Both the position numbers and the translations under genes were made by a program. The notes beneath the pieces are model-generated. The model was given only the letters and a program-made list of their open reading frames with translations, made no database searches and had not been told where the DNA came from. From Salinicola acroporae (GTDB lineage: Bacteria > Pseudomonadota > Gammaproteobacteria > Pseudomonadales > Halomonadaceae), in NCBI RefSeq assembly GCF_003206615.1, contig NZ_PZJW01000019.1, positions 1-45,175 on the forward strand: a stretch of DNA of 45,175 nucleotides. Direction: 5' to 3'. Positions 7,595 through 16,063 of the stretch are shown here, one piece after another. Positions within the stretch are counted from its first letter, which is position 1; every line of letters begins with the position of its first letter.

Positions 7595-8866
7595 TCAGGC
7601 CAGGGTCGGTTCATGGTGCATTTCCAGCGTTCCCTCATCATCCGCTCGGGCGGCCAGCGGCTGTGCGGGGCCGAAGCACTCGTAGCGGCGATCATCAATC
7701 GCCACGCCGTGGGTTTCCAGCATTCGGTCGACCCGGCTCATCATCGGTAGCGGCCCGCAGAAATAGTAGGTCGCCTCCCAACCGCCGATCCAGCGTTGTA
7801 GATCTGCCGGTTCCAGCTCGCCGCGCTTGGCTCTTGGGTCGCCGACGCCGTCCGTTTCTCGAGGCTGGGTGAAGCAGACGTGCAGGCTGAAGCTCGGGTA
7901 ACGGCCGGCCAGTGTCTCCAGTTCGCAGGTGAAGGGTCGCAGCCCGCCGTGGCGCACGGCCTGGATGAAGATCACCCGCCGCGACGGGGAAGCTTGCAGT
8001 GCTGCGTGGGCCATGGAGATCAGCGGTGTGATACCGATTCCTCCGGCGATGAACACCAGTGGCCGGTCGTCAGGCTCCGGCAGCTCGAGCGTGAACGCAC
8101 CGCACGGTGGGGAAAGCTCGAGTCGATCCCCCTGGTCCAGGCCGTCGTGGATACGGTTCGAGACATCGCCGCCCGGCACCTCGCCATCCCCGACCTCACG
8201 TTTGACACTGATCCGATAAGCCGCAGCGCCCGGCGCATTGGAAAGGCTGTAGTTGCGCATGGCGGTATGGCCATCGGCATCCTGCACGCGAATCGAGACA
8301 TACTGCCCCGGTAGATGCGCGGGCGGCTCGCTGCCGTCCGCCGGCACCAGATAGAGGGAGACGGTGTTGTCGCTCTCGCGTTCGCGCTGCACGATCGTGA
8401 ACGGCTTGAATCCCGCCCAGCCCTGATGCGCGCGCTGTTCGGCGTAGATCGTCCGTTCCCGCTCGATGAATACCCCCGCCAGCTCGTCGTAGGCAGCCGC
8501 CCAGGCATCGAGCACGTCGGCGGTGGCGGCATCGCCCAGCACCTCCCGGATCGACGCCAGCAAGTGCTCGCCGACGATCGGGTAGTGTTCCGGCTGGATT
8601 GTCAGCGAGGCGTGCTTCTGCGCGATCACCTCGATGGCGTCACTAAGCGCCGCCGGATCGTCGATATGCTGGGCGTAGGCGAGAATGGCGCCGGCCAGGG
8701 CGCGCTGTTGACCGCCGGAGCGCTGATGCGCGGGATTGAAGTAGCGCCGGACGTCGGGTGCGTGCTCGAACAGGCGGGCGTAGAAGTGGCGGGTCAGCGT
8801 CTCGCCATGTTGTCTCAGCACCGGGATGGTCCGTTTGACGATCTCGATCTGGGCGGCGGTTGGCAT
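7595..8866 (-). CDS. hmp: Flavohaemoprotein, nitric oxide dioxygenase
   Basis: 423 residues. The N-terminal globin domain has all canonical residues at the standard positions: Tyr29 (B10), Gln53 (E7), proximal His85 (QKHASLTI), Tyr95 and Glu135. The C-terminal reductase has the FAD motif RNYSLSNAPG and the NAD-binding GGIGITPLISM, ending with CFGPAQPL. It converts NO plus O2 to nitrate using NAD(P)H in the cytoplasm. GGAG is 6-7 bases before the ATG. It is divergent from nsrR with an NsrR-type operator between, so NO sensing by NsrR should derepress it. Confidence 0.96.
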   Translation of the reverse strand: MPTAAQIEIVKRTIPVLRQHGETLTRHFYARLFEHAPDVRRYFNPAHQRSGGQQRALAGAILAYAQHIDDPAALSDAIEVIAQKHASLTIQPEHYPIVGEHLLASIREVLGDAATADVLDAWAAAYDELAGVFIERERTIYAEQRAHQGWAGFKPFTIVQRERESDNTVSLYLVPADGSEPPAHLPGQYVSIRVQDADGHTAMRNYSLSNAPGAAAYRISVKREVGDGEVPGGDVSNRIHDGLDQGDRLELSPPCGAFTLELPEPDDRPLVFIAGGIGITPLISMAHAALQASPSRRVIFIQAVRHGGLRPFTCELETLAGRYPSFSLHVCFTQPRETDGVGDPRAKRGELEPADLQRWIGGWEATYYFCGPLPMMSRVDRMLETHGVAIDDRRYECFGPAQPLAARADDEGTLEMHHEPTLA

Positions 8867-8889
8867 ATCGACTCCTGTGGCAGGTTTTT

Positions 8890-8912
8890 AATCGGTATTT
8901 TAAATACCTATT
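8890..8912. promoter_or_regulatory. NsrR-type operator
   Basis: An 11-1-11 inverted repeat, AATCGGTATTT, T, AAATACCTATT, with 10 of 11 positions symmetric. This is the arrangement known for NsrR sites. It lies between the divergent hmp and nsrR genes, 24 bases from hmp and 44 from nsrR. Confidence 0.8.
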
Positions 8913-8955
8913 TAAACAGGAGTATTATTTACCAAATTATAACTGTCAAGCGCTG

Positions 8956-9390
8956 ATGAAACTGACGACGCACACCGATTACGCCCTGAGACTGCTGATC
9001 TACCTGGCGGTGAGAAGCGATGAGATGCCGGCCACGGTACAGGCGGCAGCGGCACACTACGGCATCTCCGCCCATCATTTGGCCAAGGTGGCCCAGACTT
9101 TGGTGCAACTGGGATACGTGGCCAGCCTGCGCGGGCGGGGAGGCGGCCTGCGGCTTCAACAGCCCGCCGAGGAGATCGGCATCGGCGCGCTGGTAAGGCA
9201 AACTGAAAACCTGGAACTGCTGGAGTGCTTCGGGCCGGAATCGACCTGTCCGATCGAACCGGGCTGCCGCTTGAAGGGCGTGCTAGCCAAGGCCCAGCAG
9301 GCTTTTCTGGCCGTGCTCGACGGCTATGTGCTGGCCGATCTGGTCGAGAATCGTCAGCAACTGCGCGTACTGCTGGGTCATTCGGCCTGA
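8956..9390 (+). CDS. nsrR: Rrf2-family NO-sensing repressor NsrR
   Basis: 144 residues. It starts with the Rrf2 signature MKLTTHTDYALRLLIYLA, followed by the winged helix (YGISAHHLAKVAQTLVQLGYV, then SLRGRGGGLRL). Cysteines 91, 98 and 104 (CFGPESTC and EPGC) are placed to bind the iron-sulfur cluster that reacts with NO. The ATG at 8956 is chosen because it begins at the conserved family start and leaves the operator intact; the Shine-Dalgarno is weak. Expected targets are hmp and probably the nitronate monooxygenase gene. Confidence 0.92.
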   Translation: MKLTTHTDYALRLLIYLAVRSDEMPATVQAAAAHYGISAHHLAKVAQTLVQLGYVASLRGRGGGLRLQQPAEEIGIGALVRQTENLELLECFGPESTCPIEPGCRLKGVLAKAQQAFLAVLDGYVLADLVENRQQLRVLLGHSA

Positions 9391-9491
9391 ACGGCCCGCG
9401 CCTGACCGGGGCGAGCCGTATCGTTCATCGCTTGACATCCTCCTCGGTCGGGGATGGGCATCGCGGTAACCGCTAGCGGTGTGTGGCCGGA

Positions 9492-10628
9492 TCAGCGCCG
9501 GTCGAGCGTCGGCGCGAAGATGACGATAAAGCATGCCAGGATGCCCAGCAGGCAGAAGGCGTAGTGCAGGGTGATGAAGTGGGCGGTAAAACCGATCGCC
9601 GGTGGGCCGACCAGCATCGCCCCGTAACCCAGCGTCGAGACGCTGGCGATCGCCACGCCCGGCGGCGTATCCGGATCGTTGGCGGCACGGGTGATCGCCA
9701 ACGGCATGATCAGGGCGTAGCCCACGCCAAGCAGCACGAAGCCCGCCAGCGCGGTATAGAGATTAGCGAACAGCACCGCCAGCAGCACGCCGGCCAGCGC
9801 CGAGATTCCGGCAAAGCGCGCCGCCTTTGTCGGGCCAAAGGCCGATATCAGGCGATCTCCCATGAGCCGCATGACCACCATGGCTACCGAAAACACGGTA
9901 TAGCCCAGCGCCGCCTGCGCTTCGCTGGCCGACGTCACGGCCACCAGGAACAGCGCACTCCAGTCCGCCATGGCGCCTTCGCCGATCGAGGCGCACATGG
10001 CAATGATACCCACCCATAGCAGGCCACCCCTGGGCAGCGGAAACAGGCTGCCGCCGGGAGCGCGTGGGCGGGTTTCGGAGTGCCAGCGAGGAGAGGCGAT
10101 ACAGCTCGTGACGGCGTAGAGCGACAAGGCGAAGACGGTGAAATGGACCACCAGTCCCAGCTCCAGCTTGACCGCCAGGTAGCCGGCGGCGGCACCGAGG
10201 CCGGCGCCCAGGCTCCACATCGCATGGAGTGACGACATCACTCGCTTGCCGATGTGTCGCTCCGCCTCGCCGGCCCAACTGTTCATGGCCACGTCCATGG
10301 CACCGTGGGCGCCGCCGAACAGGAACAGTGCGGGTGCCAGCACCCAAAGCCCCGGGGCCAGCGCGATCAGGATCAGCGTCAGCGTGTAGAAGATCGCGAT
10401 GGCGCGTGTCGTTCTTGCCGCGCCAAAAGCATCCGACGCACGGCCGGCGAGCGGGAAGGAGACGATGGCGCCCAACGCAAGCAGCAGCAATAACAGCCCC
10501 AACTGGCCGCCATCGATCCCGTTGCGCTGCACGACGGTGGGGATCCGCGATGCCCAGGCGCCGAACAGGCCCCCGTTGAGGACAAAAGCGGCGGCAACGG
10601 CGAGCCAGATCCGGCGTGCACTAGGCAT
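9492..10628 (-). CDS. MFS transporter
   Basis: 378 residues with about twelve hydrophobic segments, from AVAAAFVLNGGLFGAWASRIP near the start to the final HYAFCLLGILACFIVIFAP. The loop FPLAGRASDAFGAARTTRAI is the MFS signature between helices 2 and 3; HGAMDVAMNSWAGEAERH resembles fucose/sugar-type or FsrR-like MFS members. The substrate is not predictable. ATG at 10628 overlaps the end of the DeoR regulator gene by 8 bases, so the two are translationally coupled and the DeoR protein probably controls the transporter. No terminator is obvious downstream. Confidence 0.85.
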   Translation of the reverse strand: MPSARRIWLAVAAAFVLNGGLFGAWASRIPTVVQRNGIDGGQLGLLLLLLALGAIVSFPLAGRASDAFGAARTTRAIAIFYTLTLILIALAPGLWVLAPALFLFGGAHGAMDVAMNSWAGEAERHIGKRVMSSLHAMWSLGAGLGAAAGYLAVKLELGLVVHFTVFALSLYAVTSCIASPRWHSETRPRAPGGSLFPLPRGGLLWVGIIAMCASIGEGAMADWSALFLVAVTSASEAQAALGYTVFSVAMVVMRLMGDRLISAFGPTKAARFAGISALAGVLLAVLFANLYTALAGFVLLGVGYALIMPLAITRAANDPDTPPGVAIASVSTLGYGAMLVGPPAIGFTAHFITLHYAFCLLGILACFIVIFAPTLDRR

Positions 10629-11373
10629 GAATGATTTCCATCCCATCCTGATTGAAGTCCATGACGGCGCTGGCGTCGGCGTCGGTGATGAGGCAGTCCA
10701 GATACTCAGGCGCGACCGCGCGATAGCGTGCGCGGCGACCGATTTTCTCGCGCGAGGCCAGGGCGATCGTTCTGGCCGAGGCCCGTGTCATCGCGAGCTT
10801 GAGTTGCGCCTCGTGCAGGTCATCGGCGCTGAGGCCGAAGGCAGGGTCGATTCCGCAGACGCCGAGCACGGCGATGTCGACATGGACATCCGTCGTGGCC
10901 AGCAGCGCGGCATCGCCGACGTTGATGCCGCCGCTGGGGCTCAATTTTCCCCCCAGCATGAACACCTCGACCCCGTTTTTCTGACAGGCCACGGCAATCC
11001 ACGGCGATGGGGTCATGACCAGCAAGCCCGGCTTCGGCTGCAACCGCTCGGCCACCGCCAGCAGGGTAGTGCCGCCATCCAGCAGCAGCGTCGACGCGCC
11101 CTCGATTTCGCGCAGCGTGCGGGAGGCAATCGCCGCGACCGCAGGATTCTGGTTCGAGGTTCGATACTGCATCGGCGGTGACGGAGGCGCGGCGGAGACC
11201 GCACCGCCGCGAACCCGTTGCACTTCGCCCCGCTGCTCCAGGGCGATGATGTCGCGGCGGATGGTGTCCAGCGATACCTCGAACTCCACGGCGAGCTCCT
11301 GGGCGATCAGCTCATCGCCGTTGGCGAGCCGTGCCAGGAGTTTCTGTTGCCGGGTCTGGGGGACATTGAGCAT
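10621..11373 (-). CDS. DeoR/GlpR family transcriptional regulator
   Basis: 250 residues. N-terminal DeoR helix-turn-helix: RQQKLLARLANGDELIAQELAVEFEVSLDTIRRDIIALEQRGEVQRVRGGAV. The C-terminal sugar-phosphate-sensing domain has LLLDGGTTLLAVAERL and VFMLGGKLSPSGGINVGDAA, and ends with a TDADAS segment typical of DeoRC. The effector is normally a sugar phosphate or similar intermediate. ATG at 11373 has AGGGA 8 bases upstream; a longer frame to 11412 is rejected. It is upstream of and coupled to the MFS gene, and a strikingly regular repeat array lies over its promoter. Confidence 0.9.
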   Translation of the reverse strand: MLNVPQTRQQKLLARLANGDELIAQELAVEFEVSLDTIRRDIIALEQRGEVQRVRGGAVSAAPPSPPMQYRTSNQNPAVAAIASRTLREIEGASTLLLDGGTTLLAVAERLQPKPGLLVMTPSPWIAVACQKNGVEVFMLGGKLSPSGGINVGDAALLATTDVHVDIAVLGVCGIDPAFGLSADDLHEAQLKLAMTRASARTIALASREKIGRRARYRAVAPEYLDCLITDADASAVMDFNQDGMEIIHA

Positions 11374-11384
11374 GACGACTTCCC

Positions 11385-11428
11385 TGCATGATTTTGCGTA
11401 AATCTGCATCAATATGCATTTTTATGCA
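11385..11428. promoter_or_regulatory. Five TGCA repeats at exact 10-base period (DeoR-type operator)
   Basis: TGCA or TGCG occurs at 11385, 11395, 11405, 11415 and 11425, each 10 bases apart, so all five lie on one face of the helix. Located directly upstream of the DeoR-type gene. DeoR-family proteins bind arrays of short repeats; this is the likely autoregulatory operator. The rest of 11429-11557 shows nothing else. Confidence 0.6.
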
Positions 11429-11557
11429 ACCAAGCCAAGGCCTGTCTGGCGTCGACCTGACCCTGGGCAGGGAGCGTGGCCAGGTGAATGAGGCTGGCCA
11501 AGCGCTCGAGCGCCCCGTGATCAATTTTGCCTATGCCATCCAATCGCTAATTATTAT

Positions 11558-11584
11558 TAAGTTCTCGTGAGAGGGTGCCGATAT
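11558..11584 (+). promoter_or_regulatory. Sigma-28 (FliA)-like promoter of the chemoreceptor gene
   Basis: TAAG, 15 bases, GCCGATAT; the FliA consensus is TAAA-N15-GCCGATAA. Correct spacing and 10 of 12 bases match. It is 105 bases upstream of the chemoreceptor start. Confidence 0.65.
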
Positions 11585-11688
11585 CGCAAGCGAGGTGGCT
11601 GGCCTATGGGACGCACTCCCGGGTCTCCAGCTGCATTGATGGGTATCGCCCACCGCAGGAAGCGAAGGGCCTCACGGAGAGAAGATGG

Positions 11689-13377
11689 ATGTTGTTACTC
11701 AATCGAAGTGTCAAATTGCGTCTCGGTGCGAGCCTAGGGCTGTGCATCGCGATGGTGATCGTGATCGGTCTGTTCGCGCTATGGGGTCTGAGCACCGGCA
11801 ATCAGAAAATGCGGGGAACCTACGACAGAAACGTCGTGACCATGGAGGATTTGGGGCGGGTCAGCAATCTTCTTCTACGCAACCGGGTGCTGACGCTTCA
11901 AGCGCAGAGGGATAAGAACGTCGAAACCCTCGGCCAGCTCCATCAGGTCCTGGCCGAGAACGATGCCGAGGCTGACGAAGCCTGGGCCGACTACTACCCC
12001 GAGCGAGTCGATAGCGATGCCGAGAAACAGTTGGCGACGCAATTCCAGACCGCGCTGAGTTCACTGCGCGCCGATCTGGACGAGCAGTACGAGGCGATGA
12101 TGCGGGGGGACTTCCAGCGTGCCCAGGAGATTTCCAGCGCTCGCCTCAATAGTGGATACACCCGGGTTCTGGACACGATCAATCAAGTGGTCGAACTCAA
12201 TCGCCAGCAGGCCGGCACCGCGTATGTGAGTTCCACGGCGGACTATGAGCGGGCGCGTGCCTTGACGCTTGGCGCTATCGCTCTGGCTATCGTCATCGGG
12301 GTTGGGCTTTCCATCTGGCTGACACGCGGCATCATGACGCCACTGGGCAAGGCGCGTGCGCTCGCCGACGCGCTGGCCGAAGGCAAGCTCGGCAACGACA
12401 TCAACATTACCTGCAAGGATGAGTTCGGCGACATGCTTCGCTCCCTCCAAACGATGGAGGAGCGCTTCTCCAGCGTGGTCCTGACCGTTCGAAGAAATGC
12501 AGAGTCCGTGGATCTCGCGGCGAATGAAATCGCCCAAGGCACCGACGATCTGAGTCGCCGCACCCAGGAACAGGCCGCGAGCCTGGAGCAGACAGCCGCG
12601 TCCATGGATGAGATCACGTCAACGGTCCGGCAGAACGCCGAGAATGCCCTGGCGGCCGATCGTCTGGTCAATGACCTCAGCCAACAGGCCAGCTCGGGTG
12701 GAGAAGTCGCCCAGAAGGCGGTCGAGGCCATGGGGGGCATCAACGCTTCCAGTCGGGAAATCGCTGGCATCGTGGGGCTGATCGACGAAATCGCCTTCCA
12801 GACCAATCTGCTGGCGCTCAATGCCTCGGTGGAAGCCGCGCGCGCGGGCGAACAGGGGCGCGGCTTTGCCGTCGTGGCGAGCGAAGTCCGCAACCTCGCC
12901 AGCCGGAGCGCTGAGGCCGCCAAGGATATCAAGAGACTCGTCGAAGAGAGCATCGCACAAGTGGATGCCGGCTCTGCGCTGGTCGACCAGGCCGGGAATG
13001 CACTCGCGGAGATCGTCGAGGGTATCCATCGCGTCACCACCCTGGCTGGAGAGATTGCCGTGGCCAGCCGTGAGCAGTCCCAGGGCATCGATCAGGTGAA
13101 TACCGCCGTTTCGCAGATGGACGGTGTCACCCAGCAGAATGCCAGCCTGGTCGAGGAGTCCAGCGCGGCGAGCCGGTCGTTGCAGAAGCAAGCGGCCGAG
13201 CTGTTGAGAGAGGTCTCTTTTTTCAAGGGGGCCGAAGACACCGACGGTTCCCCGTCACGGGCGACCAGCAACCACCCCAATGCCAATCCGCCCAGGGATC
13301 GACAGCTGGCGTCGAGGCAGCTCAAGCCGAGGGCTCTCGAGCCGGCGAGGGAAAGCGCCGATTGGGAGGCCTTCTGA
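11689..13377 (+). CDS. Methyl-accepting chemotaxis protein
   Basis: 562 residues in the classical Tar/Tsr layout: membrane segment 1 (about 12-35), a periplasmic four-helix-bundle sensor (about 36-200), membrane segment 2 ([21 protein letters not shown]), HAMP (about 217-270), and the cytoplasmic signalling hairpin with the invariant tip [35 protein letters not shown]. It ends in DWEAF, which resembles the NWETF pentapeptide that tethers CheR and CheB. The ATG at 11689 gives a direct run into the first membrane segment; a longer frame from 11575 would overlap the promoter. The ligand is unknown. A FliA-type promoter and a perfect stem-loop terminator bracket it as a single-gene transcript. 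Confidence 0.93.
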   Translation: MLLLNRSVKLRLGASLGLCIAMVIVIGLFALWGLSTGNQKMRGTYDRNVVTMEDLGRVSNLLLRNRVLTLQAQRDKNVETLGQLHQVLAENDAEADEAWADYYPERVDSDAEKQLATQFQTALSSLRADLDEQYEAMMRGDFQRAQEISSARLNSGYTRVLDTINQVVELNRQQAGTAYVSSTADYERARALTLGAIALAIVIGVGLSIWLTRGIMTPLGKARALADALAEGKLGNDINITCKDEFGDMLRSLQTMEERFSSVVLTVRRNAESVDLAANEIAQGTDDLSRRTQEQAASLEQTAASMDEITSTVRQNAENALAADRLVNDLSQQASSGGEVAQKAVEAMGGINASSREIAGIVGLIDEIAFQTNLLALNASVEAARAGEQGRGFAVVASEVRNLASRSAEAAKDIKRLVEESIAQVDAGSALVDQAGNALAEIVEGIHRVTTLAGEIAVASREQSQGIDQVNTAVSQMDGVTQQNASLVEESSAASRSLQKQAAELLREVSFFKGAEDTDGSPSRATSNHPNANPPRDRQLASRQLKPRALEPARESADWEAF

Positions 13378-13388
13378 TCGAATCGCTC

Positions 13389-13410
13389 AGCGCCCCGTCA
13401 ACGGGGCGCT
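13389..13410 (+). terminator. Stem-loop terminator after the chemoreceptor gene
   Basis: Perfect 10-base-pair stem AGCGCCCCGT / ACGGGGCGCT with a two-base spacer, 11 bases after the stop codon; only a short T-rich tail (CTGATTTCG) follows. Confidence 0.65.
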
Positions 13411-13426
13411 CTGATTTCGTATCGAT

Positions 13427-13453
13427 TGAATTTGTGCTCGTTAAAGCCGATAA
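13427..13453 (+). promoter_or_regulatory. Sigma-28 (FliA)-like promoter of the GAF-EAL gene
   Basis: TGAA, 15 bases, then an exact GCCGATAA -10 element at 13446-13453. It lies 46 bases before the TTG start of the GAF-EAL gene. Confidence 0.7.
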
Positions 13454-13499
13454 GGAAGACAGATCTGTTCCGATGTTGCTCATCATTCGGGAGTAAGGC

Positions 13500-15290
13500 T
13501 TGGGCGTCGATAGAAATCTTACCCAGAGCGAACGCCAGAAGCTCGCGACGCTGGAGGCCCAGCGACTCGCGCAGCTTGGGCCGGACCGTTCGCTGGACAA
13601 TATCACCAGGCTCGTCACGCAACTCCTCGGTGTACCGACAAGCCTGGTGACGTTGATCGGTGAGGAGCGCCAGTGGATCAAGGCGAAGCAGAACTTCCCG
13701 GTGAGCGAAACGCCTGCCAACCTGGCCATCTGCCAGCGAACCATCGAGCGCAATGCGCTGACGGTGATCGAAGACACGACGCTCGATGAAGAGTATCGGA
13801 ACAATCCTCTCGTCGTGGCCGAACCCCGGATTCGCTTCTACGCCGGGGCGCCGGTGTTCTCCAGCGAGGGGCAGGCCATGGGTTGTGTCTGTGCCATCGA
13901 CTACCAGCCACGCTCGCTCAGCGAGCGTGACCGCGGCATCCTCGTCACCCTTGCCGAGCTGGCCAAGGGCATCTTCGAGACCAGCAATACCGTTGGGTTT
14001 ATCGACTCCGTGACGATGTTACCTAACCGGCAGAAATTGATCAGAGATCTGAACACGCTCAATGAAAGAGCGCCCGACCAGGCGGCTCTGCCGGCCACAT
14101 TGATCTTTGTCGAAACCACCAGGCCGGGTTACTACAACGAACTGATGCACGGGTTTGGCATCGATGCGGTCGAGAGCCAGTCGCGGGACGTCGCCAATCT
14201 ATTGAGAATCTCATTACCCTCGAGTCAGATTCTCTATGCGGTAACGCTTTCAAGATTCGCCATTTTGATAAAGCAGGCAGATAAACAGATCGCCTTCACG
14301 GCACTGAAGGCATTGGCCGCCAGGGTGTCCAGCGGTGAATATGAAACGAATCTGCCAACCCGATTGAACCTCCGCACTGGCTATTACGACTTCGACCCCG
14401 GACTCACCAGGCCCGTCGATGCTTTTGGCCGGGCGCTAAGCGCGCTGCATGAGGCGTTGAGCAAAAGAAAACCCGTGATGCCCTACTGCGTGGAGTTCGA
14501 CCAGGCGCAGCGCCGCCAGCTTGAACTCACGACGGGGTTCCTGGAGGCGCTTCAGGCATCCGACCAGCTGCACCTGGTCTATCAGCCGAGAGTGAGCCTG
14601 CGATCGGGCGAGGTAGTGGGGGTCGAAGCACTACTGCGGTGGAATCATCCGAAGTATGGCAATGTGCCGCCCCTGGATTTCATCCCGCTGATCAGCCAGA
14701 CCACGTTGATCAGTCCCCTGACCCAGTGGGTCGTCTGCGAGGCGATTCACGCGATCAAGCGATTCGAACGCGAAGGCGTGCCCTTGGTCGTGTCCGTCAA
14801 TGTCACGACCACGAACTTGCTCGAGGAATCCTTCGCGCTGGATATTCTCGACATGCTGGACGAGCATGGTGTCAGCCCCAGCTATCTGGAAGTTGAGTGC
14901 CTGGAAATGGAGGAGCTGCTCCAGGATCCCCGCGCGGTCGAAACCATCCAGGTCTTTCGAGATGCCGGGGTCAGGGTGGCGCTGGATGACTTCGGGAGTG
15001 GTTACAGCAATCTCAACTACCTCCGGCGCATTCCCGCGGACGTCATCAAGCTGGACAGGAGCCTGGTCAGCGACATCGACAACAACGCCGGCAGTAGAGC
15101 CATCGTTTTCCGCCTGATCCAGATGCTGCAGCACTTTGGCTTCGAGATCGTCGCAGAGGGGATCGAAGATCAGGCGACTGTAGATCGGCTACGGGATTTT
15201 CGATGTGACGCGGGGCAGGGATACTTCTTCCATCCTCCTTTGAGCCTGGAGGCTGCTCTGGAAGCCACCCGGCAACGCTCGAGCGCTTGA
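13500..15290 (+). CDS. GAF-(degenerate GGDEF)-EAL cyclic-di-GMP phosphodiesterase
   Basis: 596 residues. GAF sensor domain about 15-165 (ITRLVTQLLGVPTSLVTLIGEERQW through GAPVFSSEGQAMGCVCAID). About 170-330 follows the GGDEF fold (FIDSVTMLPNRQKLIRDL) but has no GGDEF signature, so no cyclase activity is expected. The EAL domain (about 345-590) keeps the catalytic set: EALLRWNHP, SVNVT, a LEVECLE strand, ALDDFGSGYSNL, VIKLDRSLV, IVAEGIE and QGYFF. It should hydrolyse cyclic-di-GMP and so favour motility. TTG start with GGGAG upstream. The FliA-like promoter ties it to the flagellar regulon. Confidence 0.9.
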   Translation: MGVDRNLTQSERQKLATLEAQRLAQLGPDRSLDNITRLVTQLLGVPTSLVTLIGEERQWIKAKQNFPVSETPANLAICQRTIERNALTVIEDTTLDEEYRNNPLVVAEPRIRFYAGAPVFSSEGQAMGCVCAIDYQPRSLSERDRGILVTLAELAKGIFETSNTVGFIDSVTMLPNRQKLIRDLNTLNERAPDQAALPATLIFVETTRPGYYNELMHGFGIDAVESQSRDVANLLRISLPSSQILYAVTLSRFAILIKQADKQIAFTALKALAARVSSGEYETNLPTRLNLRTGYYDFDPGLTRPVDAFGRALSALHEALSKRKPVMPYCVEFDQAQRRQLELTTGFLEALQASDQLHLVYQPRVSLRSGEVVGVEALLRWNHPKYGNVPPLDFIPLISQTTLISPLTQWVVCEAIHAIKRFEREGVPLVVSVNVTTTNLLEESFALDILDMLDEHGVSPSYLEVECLEMEELLQDPRAVETIQVFRDAGVRVALDDFGSGYSNLNYLRRIPADVIKLDRSLVSDIDNNAGSRAIVFRLIQMLQHFGFEIVAEGIEDQATVDRLRDFRCDAGQGYFFHPPLSLEAALEATRQRSSA

Positions 15291-15364
15291 CGACCCAGGT
15301 GCAACGATGGCTCGCATCGATCGTGGATGGCACCCGGCAGGTACGCTGCTGGGTGGCAGTTGAT

Positions 15365-15412
15365 CGACGCTAGCTGGCCTGGCTGTTTCCGTCTTGGTAA
15401 GGACAAGCGCAC
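15365..15412 (-). pseudogene. Fossil of an integrase gene start
   Basis: Reading minus from GTG at 15412, the frame gives VRLSLPRRKQPGQ, resembling the start of the intact integrase at 28827 (MPLTSRKIETTKPGP). DNA similarity continues upstream: both loci share GTGACAATCGAA shortly before the start, and both reach a TTGGTGCC att sequence about 140-150 bases further on. Only the first dozen or so codons are recognisable before decay. Nothing else is seen in 15291-15364. Confidence 0.4.
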
Positions 15413-15564
15413 GTCGGTCTACAAGTGACAATCGAATAGGGGATTGGCCATTGATCCTGCCGTCCGTATACCTGTCTCTTCAGGGAGGGGCCAATCGATG
15501 GCAATTGCAAGCCTGTGATCAACAGCGCTTTTATAGGTCTCTGGGCAACAGCGGAAGAGACTAC

Positions 15565-15584
15565 TTGGTGCCCCATCAGGATTC
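15565..15584. repeat. att-like copy of the tRNA-Arg(CCT) 3' end
   Basis: TTGGTGCCCCATCAGGATTC matches the 3' end of the tRNA-Arg gene at 28992-29012 except for one missing C. It is in the same orientation, as expected for the distal att site of an element inserted at that tRNA. Confidence 0.55.
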
Positions 15585-15808
15585 TATAATTAGAGGTATC
15601 TATATGTTTTTGCGAGCAATTATCCAGGTTGGATAATTCAGATATACCACGCGATATACCTCTCAGCCTCAAAAGCTGACCCTATGGTTGTCCATCGCAT
15701 AACTACGCCGCTACGGCTCCAGGCCGCCCAGCAAGCTCGTCTGTGGGCACAGTGTGCCCCACAATGATCGCCCATGGGCTTGTCAATCACTGCCAAGCGT
15801 ATCGATTC

Positions 15809-16033
15809 ATGTCAATTCAAGTGAGAGAAGCGAGAGAGACAGACATTGGGGAGATCTTCGCCATTCGCACCAGCGTGGCCGAGAACCATCTTTCGCTCGA
15901 GCAGCTCGCCGAAATGGGCGTCACACCCGATACCATTGCCGCCGAGATCGCCCAGGGCCCTTGTGTGTGGGTTGCGGAGATTGACCGCTCACACGCGGCG
16001 CATCTTTGGGGTGGAGCCGAAGGCGCAATCTAA
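15809..16033 (+). pseudogene. Truncated GNAT-family N-acetyltransferase
   Basis: The first ~58 residues follow the GNAT start (IQVREARETDIGEIFAIRTSVAENHLS, then GVTPDTIAAEI and CVWVAEID). The frame then enters unrelated sequence (RSHAAHLWGGAEGAI) that belongs to the attC-like site at about 15986-16063 and stops. A complete GNAT protein would continue for about another 90 residues with the acetyl-CoA-binding core, which is absent. The cassette array therefore abuts a broken acetyltransferase gene. 15585-15808 shows no other gene. Confidence 0.65.
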
Positions 16034-16063
16034 AGGACGTCTCTCTGCCTGCAATTGTTATGT
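15986..16063 (-). repeat. attC-like site 5 (truncated)
   Basis: On the minus strand it begins ACATAACAATTGCAGG just after the stop of the cassette gene and shares the block GCCGAAGGCGCAAT (plus sense) with attC-like site 2. The opposite core end (GCGTTA) is missing at the junction with the GNAT fragment. Confidence 0.5.

Noticed and set aside
6608-7750. Long plus-strand open frame opposite nitronate monooxygenase
   Set aside because: Antisense shadow of a GC-rich gene, low-complexity translation and no ribosome site.
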